Assembly (NCBI GenBank): GCA_036503555.1
Contig: DASXWQ010000015.1
Coordinates: forward strand, 124,001 to 188,000
From: Actinocatenispora sp036503555
GTDB lineage: Bacteria > Actinomycetota > Actinomycetes > Mycobacteriales > Micromonosporaceae
Length of the DNA stretch: 64,000 nt
Direction of reading: 5' to 3'
The notes under the pieces: model-generated
What the model saw: only the letters and a program-made list of their open reading frames with translations
What the model was told of the DNA's origin: nothing
Database searches by the model: none
In this document: piece after piece, positions 32,625 to 41,529 of the stretch
Layout of the letters: every line of letters begins with the position of its first letter
How positions within the stretch are numbered: position 1 is the first letter of the stretch
Program-made: the position numbers and the translations under genes

Positions 32625-33512
32625 TCAGTGCTGGTCGTGGTGGAGCCCGGCCTCGGCGAAGTCGAGGAACGCGGCGAGGGCGGGTGTGGGCCGACGCCGG
32701 GCGGACCAGGCGAGGGCGGGGTGCCAGGACGGCTGCGGGTCGAGCCGCCGTATCGCGACCGGCGGTCCGTCCTCGGTGGCGACCGACCTGGGTACCACGG
32801 CTGCGGCCAGGCCGGCGCTGACCAGGGTGCGGGCGGTGGCGTACTCCCGGGTGAGGTACCTCGCCTGCGGCGCGGCGTCGGCCGCGGCGAAGGCGGCGAG
32901 GATCAGGTCCCGGATCGCGGAGCCGGGACCGAACAGGACGAACGGCCGGCCGTTCAGGTCACGTACCGGCACCGGATCGTGGGCGGTCAACGGATCGTCG
33001 GGGGCGACGATCAGGACGAGCGGCTCGCTGCCGAGCGGTCGGGCCGTGATGCGCGGGTCGGCGGTGGGGGCGGCGAGGGTCGCCACGTCGAGGTGTCCCT
33101 CGACCAGTTCGGCGACCATCGCCATCGTGTCCATCTCCCGCAGTTCCAGGTGTACGCCGGGGTACCGGTCGCCGAACGCGGCAAGGACCCGGGCGAGCCG
33201 GCCGACGAGCCCGCGTGCCGTGCCGAGGCGTACCAGTCCGCGGGTGCCGGTGGACCAGGAGCGCATCTGTTCGTCGACGGCGGCGAGGTCGGCCAGGACC
33301 CGCTCGGCGTGGTCGGCGAGGGCGGCGCCGGCCGCGGTGAGCGCGACGTGGTGCCGGTCGCGTTCGAACAGGGCCACGCCGAGCTGCCGTTCCAGCTTCG
33401 TGATCTGCTGCGACAGCGCGGGCTGCGCGATGCGCAGGTGCGCCGCGGCGCGGGTGAAGTGCAGGTGGTGGGCCACGGCCTGGACATACTCCAGCTGGCG
33501 CGAGCTGATCAT
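32625..33512 (-). CDS. LysR-family transcriptional regulator
   Basis: 295 residues. Winged helix at about 1-60 (LEYVQAVAHHLHFTRAAAHL, AQPALSQQITKLERQLGVAL), effector-binding domain from about 90 (RGLVRLGTARGLVGRLARVL). It is divergent from the decarboxylase-hydrolase fusion at 33606 with a 93-bp gap. Regulators of this class control aromatic-degradation genes such as pca operons, which fits the neighbour. The predicted effector would be an aromatic-pathway intermediate. Confidence 0.95.
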   Translation of the reverse strand: MISSRQLEYVQAVAHHLHFTRAAAHLRIAQPALSQQITKLERQLGVALFERDRHHVALTAAGAALADHAERVLADLAAVDEQMRSWSTGTRGLVRLGTARGLVGRLARVLAAFGDRYPGVHLELREMDTMAMVAELVEGHLDVATLAAPTADPRITARPLGSEPLVLIVAPDDPLTAHDPVPVRDLNGRPFVLFGPGSAIRDLILAAFAAADAAPQARYLTREYATARTLVSAGLAAAVVPRSVATEDGPPVAIRRLDPQPSWHPALAWSARRRPTPALAAFLDFAEAGLHHDQH

Positions 33513-33516
33513 AGGC

Positions 33517-33557
33517 GAGATGTATCACGAGAAGATCGATCATGTCTTGGACATCTC
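33517..33557. promoter_or_regulatory. Inverted repeats between LysR and the decarboxylase-hydrolase gene
   Basis: GAGATGT (33517-33523) and ACATCTC (33551-33557) are perfect inverted arms. A smaller palindrome ATGTC-TTG-GACAT (33542-33554) overlaps the right arm. These are the best candidates for LysR binding in the divergent gap. Confidence 0.45.
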
Positions 33558-33605
33558 AGCCGGTGCCGCGCCATGCTCGGTGCGGTATCCACGAGAGGGG
33601 TCGCA

Positions 33606-34769
33606 ATGGACGTGTCGGAGCGGGGCGAGCGCGAGTACCGGGCACTGATCGGTGGTGATCCCGCCACCGGACTGGCGGCGGTACGGCAGGCGTCGCCGCA
33701 CATGTACCAGGCGCTGCTGCACGGTTTCGGGACCGGGATGACCCGACCCGAGCTGTCCCGCGCCGACCGGGAGCTGGCCACGGTCGCGATGCTCGCCGCG
33801 CTCGGCGGCACCGAGCCGCAGCTCGCCGTCCACGTCGGCGCGGCGCTGCGCGCCGGGCACGGCGCCGACACGCTGCGCGCCCTCGCCGAGCACGTCGCGC
33901 TCTACGCGGGCTTCCCCCGCGGGCTCAACGCTCTCGCCGTCGTCGACCGGGTACTGGCCGACGCCGGCGTACCGCGGCCGGCCGTGCTGCACACCGTACG
34001 GCTGGCCGACCACGACACCGTCGTGGCGCAGGTCGGCGAGCTCGGCCCGGCGGTCGTGCTGTCGCACTCGCTCGGCCTGGACTGGCGGATGTGGGAGCCG
34101 GTGATGGCGGCGCTCGCCGCGCCGGGCCGCCGGGTGTACGCGTACGACACCCGACACCACGGCGCCGCGGCCGGCGCACCCGTCGCGGCGGACATGTCCG
34201 CGCTCGGCGCCGATCTGGTCGGCGTACTCGACGCGCTCGGCCTGGACCGGGCCCACCTGGTCGGGCTGTCGATGGGTGGCGGGATCGTCGCGACCGCGGC
34301 GCTCGACCATCCGGGGCGCGCCGCGTCGGTGGCGCTGCTGGCCACCAGCGACCATCCGTTCCCGTCGTTCGCCGACCGCGCCCGGTCCGGTGCGGTCGAC
34401 GGCATGGCCGCGCAGGTCGCGCCCACACTCAGCCGGTGGTTCACCGCCCCCGCACTCGCCGAGAACGGCTGGGGCGTGCGGTACGCGCGGGAACGGCTGC
34501 TGCGGTTCGACCCGGCCGACTGGGCGGCGTCGTGGCGCGTGTACACGACCCTCGCGGTCCAGGAGCGGCTCGGTGGCCTGGACGTACCGACGTTGGTACT
34601 GGCCGGCCAGCTCGACGCCTCGACCACACCGGCCATCATGACCGGACTGGCCGGCCGCCTGCCGTCGGCGACGTACCACGAACTGCCCGGTACCCCGCAC
34701 CAGCAGACGCTGCAGTGCCCGGACCGGGTTGCGGCCGCGCTGGACGCGTTCCTGCCCGCGGACCGCTGA
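33606..34769 (+). CDS. Carboxymuconolactone-decarboxylase / alpha-beta-hydrolase fusion (PcaC-PcaD order)
   Basis: 387 residues from ATG 33606 behind GAGAGGGG; the much longer open frame upstream is the antisense of the LysR gene. Residues about 1-115 are a carboxymuconolactone decarboxylase/AhpD-like domain (RADRELATVAMLAALGGTEP, then LAVHVGAALRAGHGA). Residues about 130-385 are an alpha/beta hydrolase like 3-oxoadipate enol-lactonase (VVLSHSLGLDWRMWEPV, the nucleophile elbow LVGLSMGGG, acid LVLAGQLDA, His GTPHQQT). Both activities are consecutive steps of the beta-ketoadipate pathway. Known PcaL fusions have hydrolase first; here the order is reversed. Confidence 0.88.
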   Translation: MDVSERGEREYRALIGGDPATGLAAVRQASPHMYQALLHGFGTGMTRPELSRADRELATVAMLAALGGTEPQLAVHVGAALRAGHGADTLRALAEHVALYAGFPRGLNALAVVDRVLADAGVPRPAVLHTVRLADHDTVVAQVGELGPAVVLSHSLGLDWRMWEPVMAALAAPGRRVYAYDTRHHGAAAGAPVAADMSALGADLVGVLDALGLDRAHLVGLSMGGGIVATAALDHPGRAASVALLATSDHPFPSFADRARSGAVDGMAAQVAPTLSRWFTAPALAENGWGVRYARERLLRFDPADWAASWRVYTTLAVQERLGGLDVPTLVLAGQLDASTTPAIMTGLAGRLPSATYHELPGTPHQQTLQCPDRVAAALDAFLPADR

Positions 34770-34839
34770 GCACGCCGGCGCTCGCGCCCGGACCTGCTCA
34801 CGACCGGCGCCACCCTCTCGGCCGCGCAGACCGCTCGGG

Positions 34840-35244
34840 TCAGCGGCGACGGCGCCGGGCGAGGAGGACGGTGACCGCGCCGCCGGCGAGCAGTACCGCG
34901 CCCACCGCGCCGGCCGTGGCGGGAGCGCCGTTGCCGGTGACGGGCAGGGTCGGCCCGGCCGGGCTGGTGGCCGTCGCCGGCGTCGACGGGCTGCCGCTGG
35001 TCGACGGGCTCGGCGAGCCGGTGGACGGGCTCGGGCTACCCGTGGTAGCCGATGGGGAGGGCGAGCCGTACCCGCCAGGCGGGGAACCGCTCGGGGAGGC
35101 GGCGCAGCTGGGCTGGCCGTAGTTGTCCGTCGGGCAGCTACTCGGCGCGCCGCCGTAGCCGGCCATCGCCGGTGCCGCGCTGGCGAACGCGGCGGCGGCG
35201 CCGAACACCGCCGCCGCGAGGAACCGAGAGTTTCGGTGTGTCAC
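34840..35244 (-). CDS. Small LPVTG surface protein with Ser/Pro stalk
   Basis: 134 residues from GTG 35244, preceded by GGAG; an ATG 15 bases upstream is the alternative. Signal peptide (FLAAAVFGAAAAFASAAPAM), a short mature N-terminus with two Cys (SSCPTDNYGQPSC), a long Ser/Pro/Gly/Thr repeat of the type SPSPSTGSPSPSTSGSPSTP, then the sortase motif LPVTG, a membrane helix and an Arg-rich tail. It has almost no globular part. It probably forms a spacer or glycosylated wall protein. Confidence 0.85.
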   Translation of the reverse strand: MTHRNSRFLAAAVFGAAAAFASAAPAMAGYGGAPSSCPTDNYGQPSCAASPSGSPPGGYGSPSPSATTGSPSPSTGSPSPSTSGSPSTPATATSPAGPTLPVTGNGAPATAGAVGAVLLAGGAVTVLLARRRRR

Positions 35245-35419
35245 AAGTGCTCCGATCATGGGCCGCCACGTTGCCCCAACCAACGAGCACACCCCACGGA
35301 AGGTTACTGACAGTCATCAGCGGGCGGCTGTCGTGTGGTCGGCGTACCGCGCAGGTGACGCGATGCGGCGGATGCGGCGACACGGTCGAGCAGCCGTCGA
35401 CGTCGCCGGACGCGACCGA

Positions 35420-35899
35420 TCAGGTCGGGGTACCGGCCAGGCTCGCGCGGATCTTCTCGGACACGAGGTCGAGCACGACATCTTTGACGGGAGCCGAACG
35501 CGACCCCGTCGGATCGGGGTAGATCACGACGTCGATCCGCTCGCCGGCGGCGGAGACCACGGACAGCGCGGGCGACGTACGCAGGACGTTGACCTTCACC
35601 TGGGTCGGGGCGACCCGGGCGCCGTTGCGGGGAAAGGACTGCAGCCGCACCGGCTGGCGGGGCCCGACCTTCCACAGCGACACCGCGTCACGGTCGACGG
35701 CGAGAACGAATCCCGCCATGATCTGCATGCCCAGCGTGGGACGGCACACGAATGCGATGCCGTCGCGACGCAGCGCCACCAGGAGCCTGCGCTGGTTGCG
35801 GACAACGAGCCGTCCGTACGTCACCACCGCGATCAGTGCCAGGATCACCAGCGTCAGGGCCAGCCCCAGCACCACCATCGTGAGCGTGAAGACATCCAT
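35420..35899 (-). CDS. Single-TM protein with cytosolic beta domain
   Basis: 159 residues from ATG 35899. One N-terminal membrane helix (FTLTMVVLGLALTLVILALI) is followed by a basic turn. A beta-rich domain then has LLVALRRDGIAFVCRPTLGM, VSLWKVGPRQPVRLQSFPRN and a helical end. This recalls DUF2550-type proteins of actinobacteria (one TM helix plus a PH-like cytosolic domain), but the assignment is uncertain. It stands alone between an LPVTG gene and the MarR gene. Confidence 0.7.
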   Translation of the reverse strand: MDVFTLTMVVLGLALTLVILALIAVVTYGRLVVRNQRRLLVALRRDGIAFVCRPTLGMQIMAGFVLAVDRDAVSLWKVGPRQPVRLQSFPRNGARVAPTQVKVNVLRTSPALSVVSAAGERIDVVIYPDPTGSRSAPVKDVVLDLVSEKIRASLAGTPT

Positions 35900-36050
35900 C
35901 GGTCGACGGTAGCGACCGGCGTGGCCGGCGCGACGGCCGTGGCCGCCCAGACCGCCGCCGTGCTCACGGTCGATCGACCAGCGGCGTCTTGCCGGCGGCC
36001 CCGGCCAAGCGGGTCGGTCCGCGGCGACGAGACGCGCGCCGGGGTACGAG

Positions 36051-36509
36051 CTATGCGTTGTCGTTGCCACGGCGCAGGGAGCGGACCATGCCGCGCAGGA
36101 GCCGGAGCGCGTCGGACTGCTCGGTGTCGGTCATGCCGGCCAGCATTCTGGCCTCGACGGACCGGACCGCCGCGGACGCCTTCTCGAGGCTGCGCCGGCC
36201 GCGTGGTGTGAGTCGTGTGGGAAGGACCTTCCCGACTGGTGCCTCCGCGGGCCTGGTCACATGGCCGTCTCGTTCCAGGGCTTGCAGCAGCACGTTCATC
36301 GACTGCCGTGTCACGAACGCGCCCCGCGCGAGCTCGGAGTTCGACAGGCCCGGTCGTTGGGCCAGCAGTTCGAGGCAGGAGTAGTGCGTCACGCTCATCC
36401 CGAGCGGTCGCAGCACCTCCTCCATGGCTGCGCGAAGGGCGCTCGACGCCTCTTTCAGCAGGTATCCGAGTGACGTCTCCAGGTCGACGCCGACACCGTC
36501 TTGACTCAT
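36051..36509 (-). CDS. MarR-family transcriptional regulator
   Basis: 152 residues. Winged helix with HYSCLELLAQRPGLSNSELA, FVTRQSMNVLLQALERDGHV and the wing GKVLPTRLTPRGRR; N- and C-terminal helices form the dimer. It is divergent from the VOC gene. The 62-bp gap carries two nested palindromes of identical core, the first overlapping this gene's start codon, so autorepression and control of the VOC gene are almost certain. Confidence 0.95.
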   Translation of the reverse strand: MSQDGVGVDLETSLGYLLKEASSALRAAMEEVLRPLGMSVTHYSCLELLAQRPGLSNSELARGAFVTRQSMNVLLQALERDGHVTRPAEAPVGKVLPTRLTPRGRRSLEKASAAVRSVEARMLAGMTDTEQSDALRLLRGMVRSLRRGNDNA

Positions 36510-36556
36510 GTCAGCATTCTGACATAGATTGGTTCGTGTCAGAAGACTGACACGAA
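36508..36556. promoter_or_regulatory. Two MarR operators with shared TGTCAG core
   Basis: Operator 1 (36508-36525) is ATGTCAG-CATT-CTGACAT and overlaps the MarR start codon. Operator 2 (36533-36556) has arms TTCGTGTCAG and CTGACACGAA around AAGA. Both are perfect with a four-base centre, and the centres are 28 bp apart, so dimers bound to both would lie on nearly the same face of the helix. Confidence 0.85.
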
Positions 36557-36571
36557 CGAAGGAGTATCACC

Positions 36572-36940
36572 ATGCCCGCCACCGGCCCCGACTTCATCTC
36601 GTTCCAGGCACGCGACCTCGATGCGTCGCAGGCGTTCTACGAGCGGTACCTGGGCCTGGTCCGTTCGCAGGCCGGGCCTCCGCACGCAGTCGTCTTCGAG
36701 ACGAAGCCGATCGCGTTCGCAGTCCGCGACGTCGTTCCCGGCACGGACCTCGCATCCGTCGCCCAGCCCGGCATCGGTGCCGCGATCTGGCTCCACGCCA
36801 CCGACGTCCAGGCCATCCACGATGCTCTCGTCGCGGACGGTCACACCATCGTCTCCGCGCCGATCGACGGCCCGTTCGGCCGGACGTTCACCTTCGCCGA
36901 CCCCGACGGCTACCAGGTCACTCTCCACGACCGCGGCTGA
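36572..36940 (+). CDS. VOC-family (glyoxalase/bleomycin-resistance-like) protein
   Basis: 122 residues, ATG with GAAGGAG before it. Two beta-alpha-beta-beta-beta units: DFISFQARDLDASQAFYERY and IWLHATDVQAIHDALVADGH, closing with TFTFADPDGYQVTLHD. This fold includes metal-dependent isomerases and dioxygenases as well as drug-sequestering proteins. Its expression under a MarR repressor suggests a detoxification role for a small aromatic or electrophilic compound (inference). Confidence 0.92.
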   Translation: MPATGPDFISFQARDLDASQAFYERYLGLVRSQAGPPHAVVFETKPIAFAVRDVVPGTDLASVAQPGIGAAIWLHATDVQAIHDALVADGHTIVSAPIDGPFGRTFTFADPDGYQVTLHDRG

Positions 36941-37011
36941 TCGGCCAGGCCCACCGGACAATGTGTTCCTGCTGTGTGGAAGGCGGGTGGCGGGCAGGTT
37001 CTCGGGGTCGC

Positions 37012-37377
37012 CCCGACAGCGAGATAGCGAGGATCGAAGCCGCGAACAAGGCGCAGATCGCGGCTCTCAAGGACCAGCCGTCCACGAAGCAGACCCGCCA
37101 GCTACAGGCAACCGCGGCGGACTACGGTCCGATGCACCGCGCGTACCACACGGTGTCCTGGCCGCAGAGCATCCCCGCGAGTGCCATCGTCTCGGCAACG
37201 ACGCCCTTCGAGACGCCCGAGGACGCGCAGCTCTGGCGAGACGCCCAGAAGCAGTTCGTGGACGCCGCGCCGAACCGCGATCTCATCACCGCCGAACGAA
37301 GCTCGCACGACATTGCGGGAGATCGCCCGGACGTCATTGTCGGGGCGGTCGAGAAGATGCTGAAGACGGTGGGCTGA
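37012..37377 (+). pseudogene. C-terminal half of an alpha/beta hydrolase
   Basis: From about 37012 the frame is protein-like: SEIARIEAANKAQIAALKDQ, then QTRQLQATAADYGPMHRAYH, and a tail HDIAGDRPDVIVGAVEKMLK with the catalytic His of the fold (SSHDI). Upstream the frame continues as Cys/Gly/Arg-rich antisense-type sequence. The N-terminal half with the serine nucleophile is missing. A relic, not a working enzyme. Confidence 0.65.
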
Positions 37378-37507
37378 CCGACCTCGAACGTCGACTTCAC
37401 CGCGACGCCCGGGTCAGGGCGGCGCGGTGCAGTCGACGGTCCTGACGCGTCCCGGTCTGGCCGTGGGCCTCGCCCGGAACGCGTCGGGTCCGTTGCCGGC
37501 GCGGCGG

Positions 37508-38659
37508 TCAGCGCACCGTACGGAAGAAGGTCCGGACGTCGTCGACGAACAGGTCGGGTGCCTCCATGGCGGCGAAGTGGCCGCCCCGGTCGTACTCGGA
37601 CCAGTGCACGACGTTGTGCTCGCGTTCGGCGATGCGGCGTACGCCGGGGTCGCCGGGGAACACCGCCACGCCGTGTGGCACCGCCGAGTACCCGGCCGCC
37701 GCGGCGCCCCACGCCTTCTGCGTCTCCTTGTACAGCCGGGACGACGACGCGGCGGTACCGGTGAACCAGTAGATGCTGATGTCGGTCAGCAGCTGGTCGA
37801 GGTCCACCGCGTCGTCGGGCAGCTCGTGCGCCGGGTCGGTCCATTCCTGGAACTTCTCGGCAATCCACGCCATCTGCGCGGCCGGCGAGTCGTGCAGCCC
37901 GTACGCCAGGGTCTGCGGCCGGGTCGACTGGATCATCGCGTACCCGGCGCGGTCCTGGTCCTGGTACTGCCCGAGCCGCGCCAGCTCGACCGGCGTCAGC
38001 CCCTCGAACTCGGTCGGGTCGCCGCTGGGGAAGCCGAGTCCGCCGTTGACGTGGACACCCACGACATGGTCGGCGTCGATGCGGCCCAGCGTCGGCGAGA
38101 CCACCGCGCCGCTGTCGCCGCCCTGCGCGCCGTACCGCTCGTGGCCGAGGCGCCGCATCAGCTCCGCCCAGGCCCGCGCGACGTGGCCGAGGTCCCAGCC
38201 GCCCTCGGTCGTCGGCCCGGAGAAGCCGAACCCGGGGATCGACGGGATGACGAGCTCGAACGCGTCGGTCGCCTGCCCGCCGTGCGCGACCGGGTCGGTG
38301 AGCGGCCCGATGACCTTCGTGAACTCGGCGACGGAGCCGGGCCAGCCGTGCGTGACGAGCAACGGCAGCGCGCCCGGCTCGGGCGAGCGTACGTGCAGGA
38401 AGTGGATGTTCTGCCCGTCGATCTCGGTCGTGAACTGCGGGAACTCGTTGAGCGCCGCCTCCTGCCGCCGCCAGTCGTACGCGGTGCGCCAGTGCTCGGC
38501 CAGCTTGCGCGCGTACGCGGTCGGTACGCCGTAGGACCAGCCGACGCCGGGCAGCTCGTCCGGCCAGCGGGTACGGGCCAGCCGGTCGCGGAGGTCGTCG
38601 ATGTCGGCCTGCGGAACGTCGATACGGAACGGGTTGATCTCGGTGTTGTTGTTCGCCAT
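37508..38659 (-). CDS. Epoxide hydrolase (EHN-type alpha/beta hydrolase)
   Basis: 383 residues from ATG 38659 (MANNNTEINPFRIDVP). The N-terminal EHN domain (DLRDRLARTRWPDELPGVGW, then WRRQEAALNEFPQFTTEIDG) is followed by the hydrolase core: oxyanion loop THGWPGSVAEF, nucleophile Asp in AQGGDSGAV, and a C-terminal His in YDRGGHFAAMEAP. These enzymes open epoxides to diols, or act on related lactones. No secretion signal is present. The neighbours give no pathway. Confidence 0.93.
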   Translation of the reverse strand: MANNNTEINPFRIDVPQADIDDLRDRLARTRWPDELPGVGWSYGVPTAYARKLAEHWRTAYDWRRQEAALNEFPQFTTEIDGQNIHFLHVRSPEPGALPLLVTHGWPGSVAEFTKVIGPLTDPVAHGGQATDAFELVIPSIPGFGFSGPTTEGGWDLGHVARAWAELMRRLGHERYGAQGGDSGAVVSPTLGRIDADHVVGVHVNGGLGFPSGDPTEFEGLTPVELARLGQYQDQDRAGYAMIQSTRPQTLAYGLHDSPAAQMAWIAEKFQEWTDPAHELPDDAVDLDQLLTDISIYWFTGTAASSSRLYKETQKAWGAAAAGYSAVPHGVAVFPGDPGVRRIAEREHNVVHWSEYDRGGHFAAMEAPDLFVDDVRTFFRTVR

Positions 38660-38796
38660 GACACCAGCCTGCGGCGCCCGACGCGTCGGCAACAGTGTGT
38701 GAGCGCACCTGTGGACCGGCAGAGTGCCCGTACCGAGCGTTGACACTGCACTTGCGAACCGTGCACTATGCAGTTCGCCGAGGTCATGGAGGAGAC

Positions 38797-40746
38797 GTGC
38801 GGGCAAGGCCGCAGCTGGCGCCGGTGCTGCTGACGGTCACTCTTGTCGCCTGGTTCGTGGGCCGCAGCGGATTCGTCTTCTCCGGCGACTACGGACCGTC
38901 AGCAGTGGGCGGGGTGCGGGCCGCGGTCGCCGTGGCGTCGGTCGGTGGGCTCGCCGCGTTGCTGTTCGTGGTCGCCACCTGGCACCTCTCGTCGCGCGTC
39001 GTCGTCGGCGTGCTGGCCGCCCAGGCGGTGCTGGCCTTCGCCCCGTACTTCGTGGTCGGCGGGGTGTGGGGTCCGGTCGCCGGCGGGCTCGTCGCCTCGC
39101 TGCTGTTCGCCGTGCCGCGCCGGATCTCCTGGCCGCTGTCGGTACTCGCGGTCGCGCTGGACATCGTGCTGAGCGCGGCGTTCCAGGAGGCCGGCGTGGA
39201 CGGGCTGGCCCTGCTCGGCCGGCTGGTCATCGACGTCCTCGTCGGGCTGAGCCTGTTCGGCGTCGTGTTGTTGACCGACCTGACCCGGCGCGTGGCCGCC
39301 GAACGGACCGCGTACACGGCGCTCGCGGTCGCCAAGGAACGCCTCGACAACGCCGAACACCTGCGTACCGTGCTGGGCACCGACCTGTCCGCCGTGGTCC
39401 GGCTGAGCGAACACGGGGTCGACGACGAGGAGGCGCCCGCGCGGCTGGCCGAGATCGCCGCACACGCCCGGCACGCCGCGCGCACAGCACGGTCGGTCGC
39501 CGACATCCGCCGGGAGATCCCCCAGCAGCCGGCCGGCGCGGACACGCCGCCGAAAACCACCATATCGCCGCGGCTCGCTCGGTATTTCACCCTGGCGACC
39601 ACCCTCGGCTGCGCCCTGCTGGTGCTCGTGAACCTCGCCTTCTACGTCAGGCCGGGCACCACCGGATGGGTGCTTGCGGTCCTGGTCCTCGTCGGGTCCG
39701 CGGGCCTGCAGATGTACCACGGGGCGCCGCGGGTGGGCGATCGCGTACCGCGGTGGTGGCGGTGGACGCTCCCCGGGCACCTGGCGCTCCTGATGGTCGT
39801 GGTCGCGATCACCGGGCCGCCCTTCGCCCCGATGATCGTGCTGGCGGCCGGGGCGATGCTCTACCGGTACCGTCCCGCCTGGTCGGCCGGCGTCCTGCTG
39901 GCCGTCCTGGTGGAGCTGCTGCTGGTGCAGCCGCCGGCGGCCACCCTCGGGGACCGCGTCTACCTGGTCGCGAGCCTGACCGCGACCCTGCTCCAGGTGT
40001 ACGCGTACTGCCGGCTGCCGGAGGTCGCCCGGGACCTCACCGAGGCGCGTGAGGGCCTGGCCCGGCTGGCCGTGGTGCGGGAACGGCTCCGCGTCGCCCG
40101 GGACGTCCACGACCTGCTCGGGTTCAGCGTCACGGGGATCGGCCTCAAGTGCGAGCTGATCGGGCGGCTGCTCGGCGCCGACCAGGACGGCGCCCGGCAG
40201 GAGATCGGGGAGCTGCGTCGGCTCGCCGAACGCGGCCTCGCCGAGATCCGCGCGGTGACCGCGGACGTCCACGAGCTGGACCTCGCCGAGGAACTCCGGA
40301 CCGCCGCGTCCCTGCTCGACGCGTCCGGTATCCGCGGCGAGGTGACCGCGGACGCGTCCGCCGTACCGGCCGGCGTCGACGCGCTGCTGGCCACGGTGCT
40401 GCGGGAGGCGGTCACCAACGTCGTCCGGCACGCCGCCGCGAGTACCTGCCGGGTCACGCTGACCGTCCGGGACGACACGGCGACACTGCGCGTCGTCAAC
40501 GACGGGGTCGGCAGCACGGCCACCGCGGAACGTGCCGGTACCGGTCTGGTCAGCCTGACCGCACGGCTGGCGACCGCCGGCGGACGGCTCGGCGCGGAAG
40601 CCCACGACGACACCTTCGTCCTCACCGCCCGCGTACCGCTGCGGCCCGCTCGGCAGCGACGGGCCGCTCGGCTACAGCCAGCCCGCCTCGGCCGCGATCC
40701 GGATCGCGTCGACCCGGTTGCGGGCGTCGAGCTTGGTGACCGCTGA
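38797..40746 (+). CDS. Large multi-TM sensor histidine kinase (DesK/NarL type)
   Basis: 649 residues from GTG 38797, with GGAGGAGAC before it. Two blocks of membrane helices (about 8-165 and 280-425) surround a soluble linker with an Ala/Arg-rich helix. The kinase core has the phosphoacceptor RVARDVHDLLGFSVTGIGLK and the ATP-binding REAVTNVVRHAAASTC. The C-terminal 25 residues lie on the antisense of the following regulator gene, which is read in the opposite direction. The double membrane module suggests it senses lipid state or an amphiphile. Confidence 0.92.
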   Translation: MRARPQLAPVLLTVTLVAWFVGRSGFVFSGDYGPSAVGGVRAAVAVASVGGLAALLFVVATWHLSSRVVVGVLAAQAVLAFAPYFVVGGVWGPVAGGLVASLLFAVPRRISWPLSVLAVALDIVLSAAFQEAGVDGLALLGRLVIDVLVGLSLFGVVLLTDLTRRVAAERTAYTALAVAKERLDNAEHLRTVLGTDLSAVVRLSEHGVDDEEAPARLAEIAAHARHAARTARSVADIRREIPQQPAGADTPPKTTISPRLARYFTLATTLGCALLVLVNLAFYVRPGTTGWVLAVLVLVGSAGLQMYHGAPRVGDRVPRWWRWTLPGHLALLMVVVAITGPPFAPMIVLAAGAMLYRYRPAWSAGVLLAVLVELLLVQPPAATLGDRVYLVASLTATLLQVYAYCRLPEVARDLTEAREGLARLAVVRERLRVARDVHDLLGFSVTGIGLKCELIGRLLGADQDGARQEIGELRRLAERGLAEIRAVTADVHELDLAEELRTAASLLDASGIRGEVTADASAVPAGVDALLATVLREAVTNVVRHAAASTCRVTLTVRDDTATLRVVNDGVGSTATAERAGTGLVSLTARLATAGGRLGAEAHDDTFVLTARVPLRPARQRRAARLQPARLGRDPDRVDPVAGVELGDR

Positions 40747-41277
40747 GGCCAGGTAGTTGCGGACCGTGCCGTACGTCAGGTGCAGGCTGGCGGCGACCTC
40801 CCGCGGCGTCGCGCCGGAGGCGGTGAGCCGGAGTACGTCGGTCTCCCGCTCGGTGAGCGGACTGGCGGTCGAACCGAGCGCCGCGTACGCCAGCTGGGGA
40901 TCGAGAACCCGCCCGCCGGCGGCCACGGTACGGATCGCCTCGGCGACCTCGCGCGGCCCGGAGTCCTTGAGCATGAACCCGGCCACCTGCGCCTCCACCC
41001 CGCGTCGCAGGGCGGTCGGACCGCCGACCCCGGTCAGCACCAGGGTCCGGCAGGCGGGCAGCTCCCGTCGCAACCGCGCCGCGGCGTCGAGACCGTCGAG
41101 GCCGGGCATCTCGATGTCGACCACGGCCACGTCCGGCCGGTGCCGCAACGCGGCCGGAACGACCGCATCACCCCGCTCGACCGTCGCGACGACCTCGATG
41201 TCGTCCTCGTAGTCCAGCAGCTTCGCCAGCGCCTCCCGCAGCACGCGTACGTCCTCTGCCAGCAGTACTCGGATCAC
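40672..41277 (-). CDS. NarL/LuxR-family response regulator, convergent with its kinase
   Basis: 201 residues. Receiver: VLLAEDVRVLREALAKLLDY, the phosphoacceptor Asp in VAVVDIEMPGLDG, and GFMLKDSGP. HTH: LTERETDVLRLTASGATPRE, then TYGTVRNYLASAVTKL. It ends inside the 3' end of the kinase gene (75-bp overlap). Kinase and regulator of this class normally sit in one operon. Here they converge, so the two mRNAs are complementary at their ends. Confidence 0.93.
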   Translation of the reverse strand: MIRVLLAEDVRVLREALAKLLDYEDDIEVVATVERGDAVVPAALRHRPDVAVVDIEMPGLDGLDAAARLRRELPACRTLVLTGVGGPTALRRGVEAQVAGFMLKDSGPREVAEAIRTVAAGGRVLDPQLAYAALGSTASPLTERETDVLRLTASGATPREVAASLHLTYGTVRNYLASAVTKLDARNRVDAIRIAAEAGWL

Positions 41278-41351
41278 ACCCAGGCTCCCGTCGTCACCGG
41301 CCAGCGTACGTCGGCCCAGGTGGGCGGTCCCGCCGCAGAACCACCTCGGGT

Positions 41352-41369
41352 GGTGCCCGATCGGGCACC
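41352..41369. promoter_or_regulatory. Perfect 18-bp palindrome between the regulator and the S53 protease
   Basis: GGTGCCCGATCGGGCACC lies in the 252-bp gap between the divergent response regulator and protease genes. It could be an operator for either gene; a hairpin function is less likely because there is no loop. Confidence 0.5.
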
Positions 41370-41529
41370 GTTCGCAGGCCGGTGACCGGACGGTCCGGTC
41401 CGGTCGTCACCGTCCACCCGACATCACGCCGGCAGCGCTGCCAGGTGAACTCCCGCGTTTCATCGGGTCTTCATCGGTTTCCGCCACTGTTGGGTCGACC
41501 AAGACTGTCTCGGTACGAAGAGGAGCGCG

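Noticed and set aside
32607..33605. Extension of the decarboxylase-hydrolase frame upstream to 32607
   Set aside because: This part is the antisense of the LysR gene, with no conserved residues. The ATG at 33606 has a good ribosome site and starts the known domain.
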